10,058 bases of DNA from Funneliformis mosseae. Its lineage: Eukaryota; Glomeromycota; Glomeromycetes; Glomerales; Glomeraceae. The position numbers and the translations under genes are program-made. The stretch spans positions 1 through 10,058 of the forward strand of contig CAJVPP010004127.1 of assembly GCA_910592005.1 (NCBI GenBank), in the 5' to 3' direction. Under the pieces are notes generated by a model. That model was not told the origin of the DNA. It searched no databases and saw nothing but the letters and a program-made list of their open reading frames with translations. Of the stretch, positions 7,471 through 10,058 are shown one piece after another. Each line of letters begins with the position of its first letter. The stretch's first letter is position 1.

Positions 7471-8546
7471 AAGTAATATTAAATAATTATAATTATAGAA
7501 ATATTCATTCTTCTTTATGTTCTGCAACTTGCATTATTTCAAGTAATAGATTCATTTACTTTACAACTTCACTTTAAATCAAGATAATTTAATGTAATTA
7601 TCATTTAAAATGTAATAGAATTTTTTCTTATTTGGATCAATAAATGTTTGATTAATAATTAAATTAAGAAAAGTATAAGATAGATCATTAGAATTAACAA
7701 GTTTGTTTAATTTTATATAATACTCCTGTGTAATTTTAATACTCTTAAATTTTCATTCTTCTTTCTTCTTTTTATATAATTTACTAATTTTCTATTTTAA
7801 GTTTAAGAAGATCAGTAAATTTACTATAGATAATATTATTATTATATTATATAATATTAATTTACACTTGTTATAAATTCTTTAAACTTATTAAAAATAA
7901 AAAATAAAATAAGTTAAATATTTTAATTAAATATTATAATTACTATTTTATTTATTAATGAATAAATATGTTTAATAAAAAATTATTTTCATCCTTTATT
8001 TTTTATTTTATTTAAAATTCTTTATTATTTGTATTTAATAAATTATCATAATATACTTGTATTAAATGTTTATTATTTAGATATTTAATTTTTCAGATTT
8101 AGTCTAAATTGCTTAACTAATTACATCTTATAATATAATATTTATTATATTATTTAAGAAAATAAATAAAATAAAATAAAATCATATAATATTTCAAACT
8201 TGGTTTGTATATTCAACCTTATAAAAAATTTGCATACATTTTTTCATTATTATAAAAATAAGTTTTGTATATGTTTTTGAAATTCTATAACACATTTTCT
8301 TATATTTTATAAGGAATTTTTTTTAGCATATTTTTTTTATAAAAAATGATGTATAAGAAATTGTTAATTAATAATATATAAAAAAATAAAAAATATTATA
8401 TTTTATTGCATTAAAAATTATAAGGTTTTTACAATAAAATTATACGTTTTTTAAAAATTAATTTTTTTTTGATTAATTTATACTGAAAATAAAAGAATTA
8501 ATAGATTTGTTATAATTTATAAAATTTGTACTTTATTATAAATAGT
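7471..8546. other. AT-rich stretch, no gene
   Basis: A/T-dominated DNA with dense stops. The 7490-7800 part is slightly more complex (ctttatgttctgcaacttgc near 7515) but has no open frame above background and no recognisable RNA. Nothing further is assigned. Confidence 0.6.
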
Positions 8547-8683
8547 ACTCATGCATTACAATGAAAATATTTAAGTTTTCTGCTGATATTTGATATAAAT
8601 TAGGTCTTTTACTCAAAATAAATGTAAAAACTCATGCATTACAATGAAAAAATTTAAGTTTTTTGCTGATATTTAATATAAAT
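8547..8683 (+). repeat. Two-copy tandem duplication, period 83
   Basis: Positions 8547-8600 and 8630-8683 match at 51 of 54 bases, both starting actcatgcattacaatgaaaa and both containing tgctgatatt. The three differences are one T/A and two transitions. The 29 bases between the copies (8601-8629) are not repeated. There is no coding potential. The low divergence suggests a younger event than the 235-base duplication at 636. Confidence 0.9.
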
Positions 8684-8780
8684 ATAAAATATAACAGGAA
8701 TATTTTTAATGCAAAATATTGCATAAGATTTGTAAAATTATATAAATTTTACAGAATAAGGTTATTAATTTTATGTTTAG

Positions 8781-8880
8781 TATACAGTTATGCCTCAATA
8801 TAATGAAGGTGCCAATTTAGCTGATCAGAACTTTGTTATAAGAAACTTCGTTAATGCTATAACGAATAATTCATTATATA
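8781..8880 (+). mobile_element. Tc1/mariner/pogo-like terminal end, second and better copy
   Basis: The sequence starts tatacagttatgcctcaata and continues about 100 bases. The tail holds ataacgaa/ttcgttaa sub-motifs, a layout usual for long TIRs of pogo/Tigger-like elements. A perfect 7-base stem (ttcgtta 8847-8853, loop of 6, taacgaa 8860-8866) lies inside. It has the same orientation as the copy at 5971. No transposase frame follows and no inverted partner end was found before 10058, so it is probably a solo or truncated end. Confidence 0.5.
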
Positions 8881-9022
8881 ATTTTATGATATAATTTCTA
8901 GAAATATTTTCACATTATTTTGTAAATTCTAGTCATTTTATTTTAACATGCAATCTGTTAATCATTATATGATTTTTATTAATTTACTTAAATTTTTTTT
9001 TAAAAACAAAATTTATTTTTTT

Positions 9023-9360
9023 TAAAATAAAATTAAATAAAGAAATAATAAAAATGAAATGAAAGAAAACTAAACAAGACAAAAAAACAAAATTAAGAAA
9101 CTGAATGAAACTATAAAACAAAATTAAATGAATGAGATGAGACGAAAAAATAAAAATTAAACAAATAAAAAGAAACTATAAAATGAAATTAAAAAAATAA
9201 AATGAAACAAAAAAATAAAATTAGGAAAATTAAATGAAACAAAAAAATGAAATGAAATAAAAAAACAAAAAGAAAAAATGAATTAAATGTACAATATGAA
9301 AAGAAAAAATGAACGATATGAAAAAAACAAAATTAAATGAATGATAATAAAAAAACTGAA
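9023..9360 (+). repeat. A-rich strand-biased degenerate simple repeat
   Basis: The plus strand is almost entirely A with interspersed G, C and single T, in words such as aaatgaaac, gaaactataaaa and aaaattaaatgaatga. Longer words recur: gaaactataaaa at about 9107 and 9172, and acaaaattaaatgaatga at about 9117 and 9328. This is a degraded short tandem array with strong purine and strand asymmetry. It lies downstream of the pogo-like end at 8781 and is preceded by T-runs at about 8993-9020. It has no coding potential. Confidence 0.7.
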
Positions 9361-9394
9361 ATTTTTATTATTTTGTAAGCTTTGCAGGCTTATT

Positions 9395-9440
9395 ATAGTT
9401 TGCCTTATATTTCGTATTTACCTTGTAATAGGCAAATTAT
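9395..9440. repeat. Imperfect hairpin around TTTGCCT/AGGCAAA
   Basis: Positions 9395-9409 (atagtttgccttata) and 9426-9440 (taataggcaaattat) are reverse complements at 13 of 15 positions with a 16-base loop. The TTTGCCT word also ends the inner arms of the unit at 6867-7470. It could be a foldback remnant or chance in AT-rich DNA. Confidence 0.35.
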
Positions 9441-10058
9441 GATTTCTTATATGAGTGTGTCTCGATTCTAAAAAAATAAATATATTTAATATAAATCTAA
9501 ATAATCATTTAAACATTTTTAATTATTATCTGGCCTATCCTAGAATCAAGTTCTGAAGAGATTGTATAATCTTTCCATAGTATAGGTCTACCTCTCACCT
9601 CTTCTTGCTCTATTTCAATAATCGCAAAAATTTTAAAAGATATTAATTATATTGTTAAGTTATATTTATCATTATATTGTTATTCATTTATTTATTTATA
9701 TTGTAATCTATACTAAATTTCTCTATTTCAACTCACATTGGTAAGTTGAATTGCTGTATTGAATCTTTGATTAATTTATCAAACTATACTCCTTCAGAAT
9801 CCCATCTTATTGCCTTTATACCTTACATAATACTCTTCATTTCTCCTCCTTTTTCTTCAACCAATAAGTTAATTTTATTATTCTTTTAAATGATTCTTGT
9901 AGTTATTTTTGTATTTGTAAAAAAATATGATTTAATGGAGTAAATTAAAGTGATTTAAAGGTTGATTTAAATTTCAAAAGATGAAAAATTATACGATGGT
10001 AAAAAAATACTTCCCTTTATAAATAAATTTATCCATTGATTTGATATCTTGTGAAATT
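9441..10058. other. AT-rich end of window, no gene
   Basis: No open frame above background. The part around 9530-9620 (ctatcctagaatcaagttct and cctctcacctcttcttgctc) and 9780-9860 is more complex and pyrimidine-rich, but I recognise no RNA, repeat partner or coding signal. The window ends inside this stretch. Confidence 0.55.

Noticed and set aside
1..10058. CRISPR array, prophage, bacterial operon or plasmid origin
   Set aside because: There are no regularly spaced repeats with unique spacers, no ribosome binding sites with dense gene packing, and no iterons. The sequence is eukaryotic in style.

Overview
This window looks like gene-poor, repeat-rich nuclear DNA of a eukaryote, most likely a fungus. 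By eye it is extremely AT-rich; no base count was computed. The longest open frame is 135 codons, and there are no Shine-Dalgarno-led gene rows. CpG-containing DNA survives mainly in a few repeat-like islands, and one possible intron ends in a fungal-style CTAAC branch point followed by CAG. The combination of very low GC, CCGG-containing inverted repeats and scattered transposon debris is what I would expect of an arbuscular mycorrhizal fungus (Glomeromycotina, Rhizophagus-like). That assignment is inference from style, not from a database match. Layout: the window opens with a 77-base sequence that recurs exactly at 5395-5471. An AT-rich stretch and a two-copy tandem duplication (636-1105, period about 235) follow. 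Next is a compact inverted-repeat element (1253-1538) whose centre is a cytosine-free, TTAGG-rich tract. It leads into a CpG- and GTCAC-rich island reaching about 1680. Positions 1796-2852 hold the only plausible genes: two small divergent open frames (minus-strand 70 codons, plus-strand 135 codons) separated by 436 bases with a TATAAATA box in each direction. Neither product is recognised. From 2853 to about 4100 I see no convincing gene. At 4107-4643 there are broken coding remnants, including an acidic then basic protein tract spread over three frames with several stops, best read as a decayed protein-coding (probably transposon) sequence. From 4650 to 5970 the DNA is almost pure A/T. A sharply bounded island of more complex sequence (about 5973-6880) starts with a Tc1/mariner/pogo-like end motif and is followed by a 604-base inverted-repeat unit (6867-7470). 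The rest is AT-rich and contains a second pogo-like end (8781-8880), an 83-base-period tandem duplication (8547-8683), and an A-rich low-complexity tract with strong strand bias (about 9023-9360). The genes do not form a pathway or operon. The window is best understood as layers of decayed mobile elements around one small gene-like core. I looked for an undescribed functional system and found none I can support. The most informative observations are the exact 77-base repeat at the window edge (possibly an assembly signature), the telomere-like cytosine-free core of the inverted-repeat element with one-sided CpG decay, and the compositionally distinct island at 5973-6880.
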